This document shows positions 10,920 through 22,819 of a stretch of 64,000 nucleotides of DNA, in pieces (the first letter of the stretch is position 1; each line of letters starts with the position of its first letter). The notes below the pieces were generated by a model that was not told the origin of the DNA, made no database searches, and worked only from the letters and a program-made list of their open reading frames with translations. The position numbers and the translations under genes are program-made. Source of the stretch: Dastarcus helophoroides (Eukaryota; Arthropoda; Insecta; Coleoptera; Bothrideridae); the NCBI GenBank assembly GCA_028583605.1, contig CM053332.1:26017485-26081484 (forward strand). The letters run 5' to 3'.

Positions 10920-13400
10920 AAAAATGTTTCGAAAAAAGTCAAAATTTGAAGAAGTTGTGAAAAGTCAAATAGAAAGAGCCTATTTTGTATCTTGGGTTAC
11001 AAGGAATCCCTGCACCAATTTTCGTCGAAATTGGTTCAGTGATTGAGCCATGAAAAGCAGACAAACAGGCAGACAAACACACTCGCCTATTTATTATTAG
11101 AATGACAGATTTCTCAACGTGCTATGATAAATATCGTTCGTGTTATTCTTGATTTTCTGTAACGAAAATCGTTCCAAGGTAACAAACGTCGTTCCAAAAT
11201 ATATTCTTCTTTCAAATTACGAATTTTTTACGAAGCCTATTTTATTTCTATAAGACGAAATTTCGAAAAAACGTCAAAATGTAACAACGTTTCTAAAAAA
11301 GTGAAAATTAAAAAAAAGAGTCGTGAAAAAGCAAATGGAAAGAGCCAATTTTGTGGAGCCTGTTTCGTATCTTGGATTACAACGAACATCTGCACCAAAT
11401 TTCGTCGAAATTGGTTCAGTGATTGAGCCATGAAAAGCAGACAAACAGGCAGACAAACACACTCGCCTATTTATTATTAGAATGACAGATTTCTCAACGT
11501 GCTATGATAAATATCGTTCGTGTTATTCTTGATTTTCTGTAACGAAAATCGTTCCAAGGTAACAAACGTCGTTCCAAAATATATTCTCCTTTCAAATTAC
11601 GAATTTTTTAGCGAAGCCTATTTTATTTCTATAAGACGAAATTTCGAAAAAATTGTCAAAATGTAACAACGTTTCTAAAAAAGTGAAAATTAAAAAAAAG
11701 AGTCGTGAAAAAACAAATGGAAAGAGCCAATTTTGTGGAGCCTGTTTCGTATCTTGGATTACAACGGACATCTGCACCAAATTTCGTCGAAATTGGTTCA
11801 GTGATTGAGCCATGAAAAGCAGACAAACAGGCAGACAAACACACTCGCCTATTTATTATTAGAATGACAGATTTCTCAACGTGCTATGATAAATATCGTT
11901 CGTGTTATTCTTGATTTTCTGTAACGAAAATCGTTCCAAGGTAACAAACATCGTTCCAAAATATATTCTCCTTTCAAATTACGAATTTTTTGCGAAGCCT
12001 ATTTTATTTCTATAAGACGAAATTTCGAAAAAAACGTCAAAATGTAACAACGTTTCTAAAAAAGTGAAAATTAAAAAAAGAGTCGTGAAAAAGCAAATAG
12101 AAAGAGCCAATTTTGTGGAGCCTGTTTCGTATCTTGGATTACAACGAACATCTGCACCAAATTTCGTCGAAATTGGTTCAGTGATTGAGCCATGAAAAGC
12201 AGACAAACAGGCAGACAAACACACTCGCCTATTTATTATTAGAATGACAGATTTCTCAACGTGCTATGATAAATATCGTTCGTGTTATTCTTGATTTTCT
12301 GTAACGAAAATCGTTCCAAGGTAACAAACGTCGTTCCAAAATATATTCTCCTTTCAAATTACGAATTTTTTACGAAGCCTATTTTATTTCTATAAGACGA
12401 AATTTCGAAAAAATTGTCAAAATGTAACAACGTTTCTAAAAAAGTGAAAATTAAAAAAAAGAGTCGTGAAAAAGCAAATGGAATGTGCCAATTGTGGAGC
12501 CTGTTTCGTATCTTAGATTACAACGAACATCTGCACCAAATTTCGTCAAAATTAGTTCAGTAATTAAGCCATGAAAAGCAGACAAACAGGCAGACAAACA
12601 CACTCGCCTATTTATTATTTTTGATGGAACGGACTGGTCCTTGGTTATCTTCAAAAATTGAAACACAGAACTTGTCCCCTGAAACCAAGAAAAATTAAAA
12701 AACACAACAAAGGTTGCTCTAACGCGTTTCGACAGCCAAGCTGTCATCTTCAGAGAGAAACTGAACTCTCTGAAGATGACAGCTTGGCTGTCGAAACGCG
12801 TTAGAGCAACCTTTGTTGTGTTATTTATTATTAGAATGACAGATTTCTTAACGTGCTATGATAAATATCGTTCGAGTTATTCTTGATTTTCTGTAACGAA
12901 AATCGTTCCAAGGTAACAAACATCGTTCCAAAATATATTCTCCTTTCAAATTACGAATTTTTTACGAAGCCTATTTTATTTCTATGAGACGAAATTTCGA
13001 AAAAACGTCAAAATGTAACAACGTTTCTAAAAAAGTGAAAATTAAAAAAGTTTCGTCAAAAAACAAATAGAAAGAGCCAATTTTGTGGAGCCTGTTTCGT
13101 ATCTTGGATTACAACGGACATCTGCACCAAATTTCGTCGAAATTGGTTCAGTGATTGAGCCATGAAAAGCAGACAAACAGGCAGACAAACACACTCGCCT
13201 ATTTATTATTAGAATGACAGATTTCTCAACGTGCTATGATAAATATCGTTCGTGTTATTCTTGATTTTCTGTAACGAAAATCGTTCCAAGGTAACAAACA
13301 TCGTTCCAAAATATATTCTCCTTTCAAATGACGAATTTTTTGCGAAGCCTATTTTATTTCTATAAGGCGAAATTTCTGAGAAAGGTCAAAATGTAACAAA
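10920..13400. repeat. Tandem array, unit about 383 bp, about six copies
   Basis: The landmark GTGCTATGATAAATATCG recurs near 11118, 11500, 11882, 12265, 12852 and 13231, a period of 379-384 bp except for one 587-bp step. Each unit carries, in reverse orientation, the dispersed TTTGTCTG repeat (GCAGACAAACAGGCAGACAA) and a conserved GTTCCAAGGTAACAAAC. The long step is explained by a MITE inserted in that copy. A ~62-codon - strand frame repeats per unit and is not a gene. Confidence 0.9.
12618..12822. mobile_element. MITE-A copy 5 inserted in the 383-bp array
   Basis: About 204 bp inserted in a unit: GATGGAACGGACTGGTCC at the left, hinge CAGAGAGAAACTGAACTCTC, and a right arm that stops after GCAACCTTTGTTGTG instead of running the full length. 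The array sequence TATTTATTATT flanks both sides, so part of it may be a target duplication. The insertion post-dates array formation. Confidence 0.8.
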
Positions 13401-15131
13401 ATTTCGAAGAAAAAAAAAATCAAACTCCGGACAAACAAAAAACATTTTCCCATTTATATTTTAGCTTTTGATTCGATTGCAAAAAATATTACCTAAATGT
13501 AAAAGGCGATTCTGGTAGACAAAAGGGGGCATGTTGTCGCGATCTTTCTGGTTATTTACACGTTTGGGTTTAACGATGACACAAGGACGAAATAAAATGA
13601 AAAAGGCATTTAAACTGAATAATGAATTTGGATGTTTTAAATAGCTGGCTTAATTAAAATGGTTTTAACAATATCAATCCAGGTTTTTCAACTGGCAGGA
13701 CGATAGTAGAAAGTGTATTTGTATGGGAGTAGATGTTGTTATCAGAGTTGAAAGCTTTATGTTGTTTTGCATTAAAGAACTGATTATGGGCTTGGAGTTT
13801 TGTCTCTGGTTTACGGTGGAGTTAAGGATTCATGATTAATTTCCCTCTGATAATGATGGGAATTTAATAGCTCTTTTACGGCTAAGTATGTTGTTTTAAT
13901 ACCCGAGTATTGTGTCGTAAATTTACTTAATAACTCACTTTCCTTATCCGAGCCAGACTTACCATTGCGAACTAGCTAATAGCAGATTTTAATAGCTTCC
14001 TTTTATGTATTTAACGATTTATCAACACGAATTACAGATCACTTACTGCGACCTTAATAAAACTTATTCTTATAGGATCACTCACTTGAATATCCTGCGT
14101 GTCGTATCGACTATAAAACGACAACAGGTGAAGTGAATTATTCCGAGTGTCTTATAAAAAACATGCTCAAATGTCTCTAGAAACGCTAACCTTCTGATTC
14201 TGAACCCACATCTATTCCTCGACCAGTTTAGTCCTAGTGGTTGAGCCTACGATGCCAGAGCACTACGATGTAACTGTTAGCACCACAACCAGATGTACGA
14301 TGCAACTAAGGTTACAAAGGTCGCCAGCAGCGAGTAACTTTCTTGTATTATGGGTTGCATAGCTACATCTATTAAATACAAGCGCCCTCGGCGTGACATG
14401 CGCTTAGGCATACGTCTTATCGCATTTGATAAAATCAAATTTTGAAAACGCTACAGCTTTAAATAAAAATTTTAACTTTAAATTGAAAATTTTGGGAACA
14501 AATATTTGTTATTAGGTGAGATCACATGTAATATATTACGTACCGTTCGTCATGATTCGTTCGAATTCTTCGAACGTTCACAGCGGAATCTTTGGGGAAA
14601 ATTCCGTTTTGCAGATGTCGAGTCTGGGGGTGAAATTTCCTTAATTATCCGCCATATTTGAAGAAGCCATTTCGTTGACTGTCATTTACAAATGCAGCTC
14701 ACGCGATAGGACACTTTATTAATTTAGTAGTTCTAACCTAATTGTGCCGAGGGCCATTTACCATTTGTTTCATATTTACCCCTTTTATATGAACGGAATC
14801 GATGATTATCGTCCTTTATGTTCGTCAAACATGTAATATCGACAAATCTACTTTTGTATAATACCCATTTCACCCTTATTGCTATTATAAATGTCATTTA
14901 TATACATCGTTGTTGATACACCTTCATTATTTTAACGTGTTTTGATGTTCTATATTCTTGGAAACCCCGGTTACACTTAGGGGGTAGTTTAAGAGGGGTT
15001 TATAATGTGGTAAAACACTTTACGATATCGCCCTCGTTAACGATCTAATAACTCGGCGTGTTCTCGGCCCAAACCCAAAATTGCCCCTATATTAACTCAA
15101 AATTATCAAACTCGTTACGCCATCCAACATA
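13401..15131. other. Mixed-composition intergenic sequence, no gene recognised
   Basis: About 1.7 kb of comparatively unique sequence with few repeats. No open frame of note, no splice-flanked exon and no RNA gene that I can support. Confidence 0.45.
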
Positions 15132-15135
15132 ATAC

Positions 15136-15511
15136 TGTAACGCAATGTAAATAGATGAAATAGGATTTAGAATAGAATTGTAGAATTTCGTAAATAAAAA
15201 AAGTTTCTAGAAGGATCTGATAAGGGGAAAGCGGACGCGATAACGAAACAAATGGCAGATAAGCGTTGCAGAAATTTCGGCTAACGATAAGCCTTATCTG
15301 CCGAAAAGTTCTAGAAGCCGGGGGCCAAAACTATAAAAAGGCGGTCAGCTTTCCCTCGGGTCAGTCGGTTAGAAGTCAGTGCAATTAATCGGTTAGCAAT
15401 TAGTAAATAAGTAGTGAGTTACTGTTCAGTTGAAGTGTGCCGAGTTAATTTGGTAATAAACTGGGTATAATCTATCACGTGTATGAATTCGAACCGATAA
15501 CGCTCGTAACA
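15136..15511 (+). mobile_element. Solo LTR (Gypsy-like), ATAC target duplication
   Basis: Begins TGTAACGCAATG and ends CTCGTAACA (TG...CA). It is flanked by ATAC at 15132-15135 and 15512-15515. Promoter-like features in order: AAAGCGGACGCGATAACG, GGCAGATAAGCG, TATA box CTATAAAAAGGCG, CTTTCCCTCGG and an initiator-like TCAGTCGGTTAG; then GGTAATAAACTGG as possible polyadenylation signal. It is similar in layout to the LTR at 34420. No internal retroelement coding region is adjacent, so it is a solo LTR. Confidence 0.8.
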
Positions 15512-15546
15512 ATACGCACACAAAACGATTATAAGTCTTCTCATAA

Positions 15547-15757
15547 AAAATTGAAATACAAATCTTGTCCCCTGAAACCAAGAAATATTAAAAAAAAAAT
15601 CTCTGAAATCTCTTTGAAGATGATAGCTTGGCTATCGAAACTCGTTACAGCAACCTTTGTTGTTTTTTTTGTAATCTTTTTTGGTTTCAGGGGACAAGAT
15701 TTGTATTTCAATTTTTGAAGATAACCCAAGGACTAGTCCATTCCACCAAAAAATATC
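15547..15757. mobile_element. MITE-A copy 6 (complete arms, shortened centre)
   Basis: Left arm AAAAATTGAAATACAAATCT...CCCCTGAAACCAAGAAATATT, a shortened centre (AATCTCTGAAATCTCTTTG), then right arm GATGATAGCTTGGCTATCGA...GTTTCAGGGGACAAGATTTG and AACCCAAGGACTAGTCC. It lies just 3' of the solo LTR. Confidence 0.8.
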
Positions 15758-16345
15758 TCCTCATAAAAACCGTTTTCTTACAAGCCAAAATATGTCAATA
15801 AAATTTCAACTTGAATTCGAAAATAGGTGAACTTTTTTCTATTTTTAAATGACAAGAAAATTCAAAAATTCAAATTTAAAATTAAAACTCAATCTTAAAT
15901 TTTCGACATCTTCAGAAAGTTTTAAATTCAAGTTTTCTGAAGATATCGAAAATTTAAGGTTGAATTTCGAAAAAATTGTAACTTTTTTTAATTCAAAAAT
16001 CATACTTTTTGGAAATTTTCTAAACTTTTCAAGGGGAAACTCAGTATTTCGAGAAAATTGTAACAATTCGAATTTAAAATTGAGATTTCATCCTAAATCC
16101 TACGATACTCTCTGTCAGAAGTTAGAGAGGATTCAGCTATAAATCCTAAATTTTAATTTTTATCTCGAAATAACGAAGCTTCTTTTCAAAAATTTTTTCT
16201 GGAGTCAGAGTTATGAAAATTGCAGAATTCAAATTTAGTACTGAGTTATGAAATTTAATCTCAATTTTTTTTTTCAAACGACATTTCGACCACGAATTTT
16301 GAGATTACTTTAAAACTTAAATGAAATACTTTCAAGTCAAATCAC
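15758..16345. other. A/T-rich sequence with GAATTTAAAATT words, no gene
   Basis: Degenerate repetition of TTCGAATTTAAAATTG and related words. A 97-codon + frame is Lys/Phe/Asn-rich and follows from composition. Confidence 0.5.
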
Positions 16346-16349
16346 TAAA

Positions 16350-16487
16350 CGTCTCTCTGAAGATGATAGCTTGGCTGTCAAAACGCGTTATAGCGACCTT
16401 CGTTGTATTTTTTAATCTTTCTTGGTTTTAGGGGACAAGATTTGTATTTCAGTTTTTGAAGATAACCAGTCTGTTCCACCAAAACAT
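16350..16487 (+). mobile_element. MITE-A copy 7 (right arm)
   Basis: CTCTCTGAAGATGATAGCTT, then GGCTGTCAAAACGCGTTATA, GGTTTTAGGGGACAAGATTT and GAAGATAACCAGTCTGTTCC. The left arm is missing. Confidence 0.8.
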
Positions 16488-17591
16488 CCACTTTTTGTTC
16501 AAAAGTTTACTTTCATTCTCGAAATTTTCGTCTTCTTATCGAAATTTCGAGTTTAGAGATAGAGAATTGGTAATAATGATTACAAAGTGACATTCGGCGG
16601 ATTCGCCGTTGATTTTCAATCGAATTTCACCTGCTGTCGCCGTTAACTATCCACCGATCATCCCTTCAGAAGAAATAGCTTCTTAAATTGTCTTTCTTTG
16701 TTAACCTCAAAATTTATAAAAAACAATTTTAAAAAAGTTTGAGTTACAACTTCTATGTGAACAGTTTCAAAGTAATGTCGAAATTAAAAAAAATTAATCG
16801 AAATTTATAAGAAAAAAATTTCAATTATTGGGTTTAAACATTTCAAGTCGTGTTTATGAAAAAATTCCTAATTTTAAGAAAAAGTGGAAGTTTTTATTAA
16901 GAAAATTGCGTTTTAATGGAAATTCTGAAGAAAATAATCGAATTTTTGTGTCTTATAAAGAAAGTACCCGAGGTGTACCCCACCGACTTTTTCATTTTGT
17001 GATATGTTATAGTACATTAAAAAATATTGGATACGTATTTTTTTTAGATGCTAACTCGGCGATTTAAGTAGTGAAACCACCCCTTAAAGTTAACCCCAAA
17101 AAACAGCTTTTCTTTAATAACTCAAGAATTAATCAGAATTTTTTAATGAAAGAAACGCTCTGTTATTTCTCATAAAAAGGCGCTCCTCAAAACATATTAG
17201 TTGTGTTAAAAAGTTGCAACCCCTAATTTTTATGGGGGTGAGTTTCATTTTTTTTTCTTATACATCAACTTTTGACCAACTGAATTTTATCAAATTTAAC
17301 AATTTTATTAAGAAAACTAAAAAATAAAATTGACCTGTCTCGAGGTTTTGCAAAAAAAATCCTTGATATGGAAAGTAAAACACAACATATGTTTTCAATT
17401 TTATTTCTGTAATAATTATTTTAACATATATTTTGCAGTAAAAGTGAAATAACGTAACACCCTTATTTTTATGACGCTTGGATTACCCCATGGATTTGAT
17501 CATTATTAGATTGCAAACCAAAACATTTATTTTTTCACCTTTAACTTATTATACCCGGTGTTTTGTTTAGTTTGGAGGTTACGTTTATATG
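16488..17591. other. A/T-rich sequence, no gene recognised
   Basis: Nothing coding can be supported. The part from 16970 (GAGGTGTACCCCACCGACTT) onward has the look of decayed transposon sequence, with short lines such as GTTGCAACCCCTAATTTTTA, but I cannot name a family. Confidence 0.4.
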
Positions 17592-17600
17592 GAGTATCAC
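17592..17600. repeat. 9-bp target duplication, left copy (outer element)
   Basis: GAGTATCAC, matched exactly at 29574-29582 just outside the opposite terminus. Confidence 0.65.
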
Positions 17601-17770
17601 CAGGCACGTAGCCAGGGGGGGTCCAAGGGGTCTCATATTTCATATTGCCAAATTGCCATAGGAATTACAATACAAATCATAATTATTGTACGAGTTAAGA
17701 ATTAGTCGACAAGTCGACTCTTGATCGGTGATGAGTTAAATACGTGAACTTAAAATGGATATTAGGAAAT

Positions 17771-18344
17771 TTTTCTTTGGTAAGTTTCACGTTTTTATTT
17801 GTCAAATTTATATAATGTTAAGCTCACTAGATTTTATTCTTTATATTTACTAATTACCAAAATGAAAAAAATAAAATAAAAAAGACGAATAAGTAAAAAT
17901 AATTAATGTGTTTTCTTATACAGGGTGTTACAAAAGTCCGGGCCGCTACTTTAGGAGCATATTCTACACATTAAAATATGAAAAATGTTGAAATATATTT
18001 TTTTCTTTAAATTGCCTCCTAACGGAGATATGACCATTTAAAGATGGCGCCCCTAAAGTGGTTTTTTTTACTACAAAAAGTTAACGGTTAGTAGCAAAGT
18101 CATGAAATTGGGCAAGCAGTTAAAGAATTGGATTAGGCATATTCTCATGTAACATATTTTTTAAATAAGCAATAGCGTGGTGTGTAGGGGGTTGCCCGCG
18201 ATTATTTTTTGCCGTAACTTTTTTGTATTACAATATTTCGACACAAAAGTGCCATAATCGTAAAAAGCAACATTTTTTATACAAAAAAGGTACTCTTTCT
18301 CAAAGTCGCTAAAAGCAACCGTTTCCGAGAAAAAAGCGTTTAAA
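17771..18344 (+). repeat. Left ~573-bp terminal inverted repeat
   Basis: From TTTTCTTTGGTAAGTTTCAC to AAAAAGCGTTTAAA. It pairs with 27370-27941 with few mismatches, including TTACAAAAGTCCGGGCCGCT and GGGGGTTGCCCGCGATTATT. It contains the internal CAGGGTGTT motif at 17921. Confidence 0.85.
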
Positions 18345-18442
18345 CAAAATTGTTGCATTTATTAGAATTCGTTTTGCAAATTTCTAATTTATCCACTACT
18401 AACTGCATTGATATAAAAATAGTACAAAATTAAGAAAAAAAA

Positions 18443-18640
18443 TCAAAGCAAGTGTTCGAAATTACTGCCCCCTGCAGCAATACATTGCTCAGCTCGTCTT
18501 CTAAGGGAACTCCTTACTCTTTCGCAAATGCCTGGTGTATTGTGAATCTGGTTGAATCCATTTTCAATTCGTTCACGAAGATCATTGATATTGTCAACTG
18601 GTGTGGAGTAGACGATCTGCTTTAGATGTCCCCATAAGTA
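18443..18640 (-). pseudogene. Transposase C-terminal part (Tc1/mariner), displaced 3' piece
   Basis: Read on the - strand from 18640 to 18443 this gives 65 residues and a stop, starting YLWGHLKQIVY and ending GSNFEHLL. It continues exactly the frame of the piece at 26280-27152 once the inserted element and one copy of the 9-bp duplication are removed; FYLWGHLK after the third catalytic Asp is typical of mariner-like transposases. The seeming longer open frame up to 18718 reads into the inserted element's terminal repeat and is not part of this protein. Together the pieces make 356 residues, the usual size for the family. Confidence 0.85.
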
Positions 18641-18649
18641 GAAATCGAG
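18641..18649. repeat. 9-bp target duplication, left copy (foldback element)
   Basis: GAAATCGAG, identical to 26280-26288. On the - strand it reads CTCGATTTC, the codons Leu-Asp-Phe of the transposase catalytic motif. Confidence 0.92.
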
Positions 18650-18901
18650 ACCGGTGTGAAAATAAGCAACAAAATTTCCAGCCACAAATTTTAATAGTGC
18701 ATGTATTCGATAAAGCACTGGTCTGAGGCATACAGTAAGAATTTGGTTATTAGAGCTTCGCCACTAATGTGCCATGCAATTATTTCTTTATAAATCCTTT
18801 TATTATGGTAAACAAAGCTAATTGACACAATAATTCTCCCTTCACCCCATCGATGGGGGAGCAAAATGGGCTTCGTAATAACGTGTTATAATAACCGTAA
18901 A
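18650..18901 (+). repeat. Left unique terminal inverted repeat of the foldback element
   Basis: About 250 bp, from ACCGGTGTGAAAATAAGCAA to TAATAACCGTAAAAAAATTT, matching the reverse complement of 26028-26279 with few differences. It contains a perfect 14-bp palindrome CCCCATCGATGGGG at 18845-18858. Confidence 0.9.
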
Positions 18902-21670
18902 AAAATTTGTCACAAAAAATTTACTATGGAAATCGATTCATTTTTGAATAAGAACTAAACTGGCACTCAGCATTTGTCAGCCTACCCCGTCGGAGGGGGT
19001 GAAAATCCCAATGATATATTACAAGAGCTGTGAAAAAAAATTGTCACAAAATTTTTTCTTTACACATCTTTTATTATTAAAAAAGAATCCAAACTGACAC
19101 TCAACATTTGTCAGCCTACCCCGTCGGAGGGGGTGAAAATCCCAATGATATATTACAAGTGTCGTAAAAAAAATTTGTCACAAAAAATTTTCTTTACACA
19201 TCGTTTAATTATTAAAAAAGAATCAAACTGACACTCAACATTTTTCAGCCTACCCCGTCGGAGGGGGTGAAAATCCCAATGATATATTACAAGTGTCGTA
19301 AAAAAAATTTGTCACAAAAAATTTTCTCTACACATCGTTTTATTATTAAAAAAGAATCAAACTGACACTCAACATTTTTCAGCCTACTCCGTCGGAGGGG
19401 GTGAAAAATCCCAATGATATATTACAAGTGTCGTAAAAAAAATTTGTCACAAAAAATTTTCTCTACACATCGTTTAATTATTAAAAAAGAATCAAACTGA
19501 CACTCAACATTTTTCAGCCTACCCCGTCGAAGGGGGTGAAATTCCCAATGATATATTACAAGTGTCGTAAAAAAAATTTGTCACAAAAAATTTTCTTTAC
19601 ACATCGTTTAATTATTAAAAAAGAATCAAACTGACACTCAACATTTTTCAGCCTACCCCGTCGGAGGGGGTGAAAATCCCAATGATATATTACAAGTGTC
19701 GTAAAAAAAATTTGTCACAAAAAATTTTCTCTACACATCGTTTACTTATTAAAAAAGAATCAAACTAACACTCAACATTTTTCAGCCTACCCCGTCGGAG
19801 GGGGTGAAAAACCCAATGATATATTACAAGTGTCGTAAAAAAAATTTGTCACAAAAAATTTTCTCTACACATCGTTTAATTATTAAAAAAGAATCAAACT
19901 GACACTCAACTTTTGTCAGCCTACCCCGTCGGAGGGGATGAAAATCCCAATGATATATTACAAGTGTCGTAAAAAAAATTTGTCACAAAAAATTTTCTTT
20001 ACACATCGTTTAATTATTAAAAAAGAATCAAACTGACACTCAACATTTTTCAGCCTACCCCGTCGGAGGGGGTGAAAAACCCAATGATATATTACAAGTG
20101 TCGTAAAAAAAATTTGTCACAAAAAATTTTCTCTACACATCGTTTAATTATTAAAAAAGAATCAAACTGACACTCAACATTTGTCAGCCTACCCCGTCGG
20201 AGGGGGTGAAAATCCCAATGATATATTACAAGTGTCGTAAAAAAAATTTGTCACAAAAAATTTTCTTTACACATCGTTTAATTATTAAAAAAGAATCAAA
20301 CTGACACTCAACATTTTTCAGCCTACCCCGTCGGAGGGGGTGAAAATCCCAATGATATATTACAAGTGTCGTAAAAAAAATTTGTCACAAAAAATTTTCT
20401 CTACACATCGTTTACTTATTAAAAAAGAATCAAACTGACACTCAACATTTTTCAGCCTACCCCGTCGGAGGGGGTGAAAATCCCAATGATATATTACAAG
20501 TGTCGTAAAAAAAATTTGTCACAAAAAATTTTCTCTACACATCGTTTAATTATTAAAAAAGAATCAAACTGACACTCAACATTTTTCAGCCTACCCCGTC
20601 GGAGGGGGTGAAAATCCCAATGATATATTACAAGTGTCGTAAAAAAAATTTGTCACAAAAAATTTTCTTTACACATCGTTTAATTATTAAAAAAGAATCA
20701 AACTGACACTCAACATTTGTCAGCCTACCCCGTCGGAGGGGGTGAAAATCCCAATGATATATTACAAGTGTCGTAAAAAAAATTTGTCACAAAAAATTTT
20801 CTTTACACATCGTTTAATTATTAAAAAAGAATCAAACTGACACTCAACATTTTTCAGCCTACCCCGTCGGAGGGGGTGAAAATCCCAATGATATATTACA
20901 AGTGTCGTAAAAAAAATTTGTCACAAAAAATTTTCTCTACACATCGTTTAATTATTAAAAAAGAATCAAACTAACACTCAACATTTTTCAGCCTACCCCG
21001 TCGGAGGGGGTGAAAATCCCAATGATATATTACAAGTGCCGTAAAAAAAATTTGTCACAAAAAATTTTCTCTACACATCGTTTAATTATTAAAAAAGAAT
21101 CAAACTGACACTCAACATTTTTCAGCCTACCTCGTCGGAGGGGGTGAAAATCCCAATGATATATTACAAGTGCTCGTAAAAAAAATTTGTCACAAAAAAT
21201 TTTCTCTACACATCGTTTTAATTATTAAAAAAGAATCAAACTGACACTCAACATTTTTCAGCCTACCCCGTCGGAGGGGGTGAAAATCCCAATGATATAT
21301 TACAAGTGTCGTAAAAAAAATTTGTCACAAAAAATTTTCTCTTACACATCGTTTAATTATTAAAAAGAATCAAACTGACACTCAACATTTTTCAGCCTAC
21401 CCCGTCGGAGGGGGTAAAAAACCCAATGATATATTACAAGTGTCGTAAAAAAAATTTGTCACAAAAAATTTTCTTTACACATCGTTTAATTATTAAAAAA
21501 GAATCGAACTGACACTCAACATTTTTCAGCCTACCTCGTCGGAGGGGGTGAAAATCCCAATGATATATTACAAGTGTCGTAAAAAAAATTTTTCACAAAA
21601 AAATTTGTTTACTCATCGTTTAATTATTAAAAAGGAATCATACTGACACTCAACATTTGTCAACATTTGT
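18902..21670 (+). repeat. Left subterminal array, about 20 units of ~134 bp
   Basis: The landmark CCTACCCCGTCGGAGGGGGT recurs every 133-136 bp from 18981 to 21530, twenty times by my count. Each unit then has GAAAATCCCAATGATATATT, ACAAGTGTCGTAAAAAAAAT, TTGTCACAAAAAATTTTCT and ACACATCGTTTAATTATT. Units are near-identical, and the GC-rich core stands out in an AT-rich unit. The outermost and innermost units are more diverged, as expected of homogenised arrays. Confidence 0.95.
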
Positions 21671-21709
21671 AAAAAAAAATTTTTTGTAACGAAAGTAACA
21701 ATATTTCAG

Positions 21710-22182
21710 AAAATACTGAAGCTATATATTTGAATAGCCCATTTTTCAAAAAATTTAAAAATATTTTTAAAAATACTGTTGCTAATGAAATAGATATTAA
21801 TTCTGAGCATTTAAACTGTTTTTACAATCCATTATTTTTTCAAATCATTCTTAAAAAATATATTCCATATTTGCCCTTATGGAGCGGTGTATTATTGGCG
21901 TCAGTTGAAAACAGATTAAGTAATGCGCCTGTGGAAAACTGGTTTTCCGTTGTAAAGAACTTGATTCAAGGTAAATTAGAAAATCAGAAAATCAGTAGAG
22001 TCATCAGAGAAATTATGAAACGAGCATTATCGATTTATAAAGAGGAAGAATTTAAGGTACCAAAATATCGTTGTGCTCGGGTAAAAAGCGCAAAGAATTT
22101 AGAAATTGGCATCGACTGCCTTTCTCAAACTGACATTTTAGTAAGTCAAGAAACTTGGAAAAAAAATCTATTCAATCAGTAA
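21710..22182 (+). pseudogene. Transposase-like C-terminal fragment of the foldback element
   Basis: An open frame in register from 21710, directly after AACAATATTTCAG, which looks like a 3' splice site; the upstream exons are absent, replaced by the repeat array. There is no ATG at the beginning. The segment YLPLWSGVLL...RLSNAPVENWFSVVKNLIQG resembles the C-terminal part of large insect DNA transposases, where a SNxxVENxF-type motif followed by Lys is common. The assignment rests on pattern memory and is moderate only. The frame ends at 22182 soon after a run of eight A; adding one A would join it to the next frame. Confidence 0.45.
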
Positions 22183-22334
22183 CTAATTTTGATACAGCAC
22201 ACTTTAAAGAGATAACTAAAATGCCTTTATTAACAAAAAAAAAACATGACACTGCAGCAACAGAAAAACATGTAAATATGCCTCTTAGCGGTTTTGATTT
22301 ACAAAACAAATGTGATGACTTTATAAGAGAGTTG
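22155..22334 (+). pseudogene. Linker between transposase fragment and Ulp1 domain
   Basis: The frame MEKKSIQSVTNFD...KCDDFIREL is polar and Lys-rich, starts inside the A-run where the previous frame breaks, and has no recognised domain. It stays open to 22406. A 44-bp stretch (GTATTA at 22335 to ATCAG at 22378) has the bounds of a very short intron whose removal would join it in phase to the protease frame (SFAIFNLQIEEG). A frameshift near the same place is the alternative. Confidence 0.45.
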
Positions 22335-22819
22335 GTATTAGAAGATGCACAAATGTTAAATTCTTTACTGTTGATCAGTCTTTTGCGATTTTTAACCTTC
22401 AGATAGAGGAAGGTTTCTTTGCCGATTTAAATGTCATCTCCTGTAGAGATTATCTGTTAATTCCGGTTCATGTAGACGGAAATCACTGGTGTCTCATATT
22501 TATTGATTTCATAAAATCCCAATTCTATTTTATTGATCCAAAAAGCACAATCTCTAGAACAATAAAACTAAATTATTTGCTCAAATTTCAAAATTTTCTA
22601 CTTGTCTACAATAGTAAATTTGACACAATACTTCCAAATAATCTTAGTTTAGAAAATAAGCAACATATCTTACAACAAGATCCCTACCATTGCGGCGCTT
22701 TTATTTTATATTTTGCTGAACAAATAGTTAAAGGTCGTTCTTTAGATAGTCCCAAAGATATGAAGGAATACAGAAATTATTTAAAAGGTCTTATAATTAA
22801 AGAGTCTGCATCAGTCTAA
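22319..22819 (+). CDS. Ulp1/SENP-like cysteine protease domain (C48 family) in transposon core
   Basis: The open frame runs from just after a stop at 22316. Catalytic elements visible in order: His in DGNHWCLIFIDF (codon 22484-22486), Asp in FYFIDPKS (22535-22537), Gln in LQQDPYHCGAF (22673-22678) and Cys (22691-22693). This is the His-Asp-Gln-Cys arrangement of Ulp1/SENP peptidases, which cleave SUMO and related proteins. Several eukaryotic DNA transposon groups (MULE, KDZ) carry such domains fused to or beside the transposase. Here the domain follows the transposase fragment and precedes a zinc finger. It ends at TAA 22817-22819, but the same frame reopens directly afterwards. Confidence 0.75.
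   Translation, partial: LYKRVGIRRCTNVKFFTVDQSFAIFNLQIEEGFFADLNVISCRDYLLIPVHVDGNHWCLIFIDFIKSQFYFIDPKSTISRTIKLNYLLKFQNFLLVYNSKFDTILPNNLSLENKQHILQQDPYHCGAFILYFAEQIVKGRSLDSPKDMKEYRNYLKGLIIKESASV

Noticed and set aside
18443..18718. A separate 91-residue gene
   Set aside because: Its first 26 residues are read from the inserted element's terminal repeat; only the last 65 belong to the interrupted transposase.
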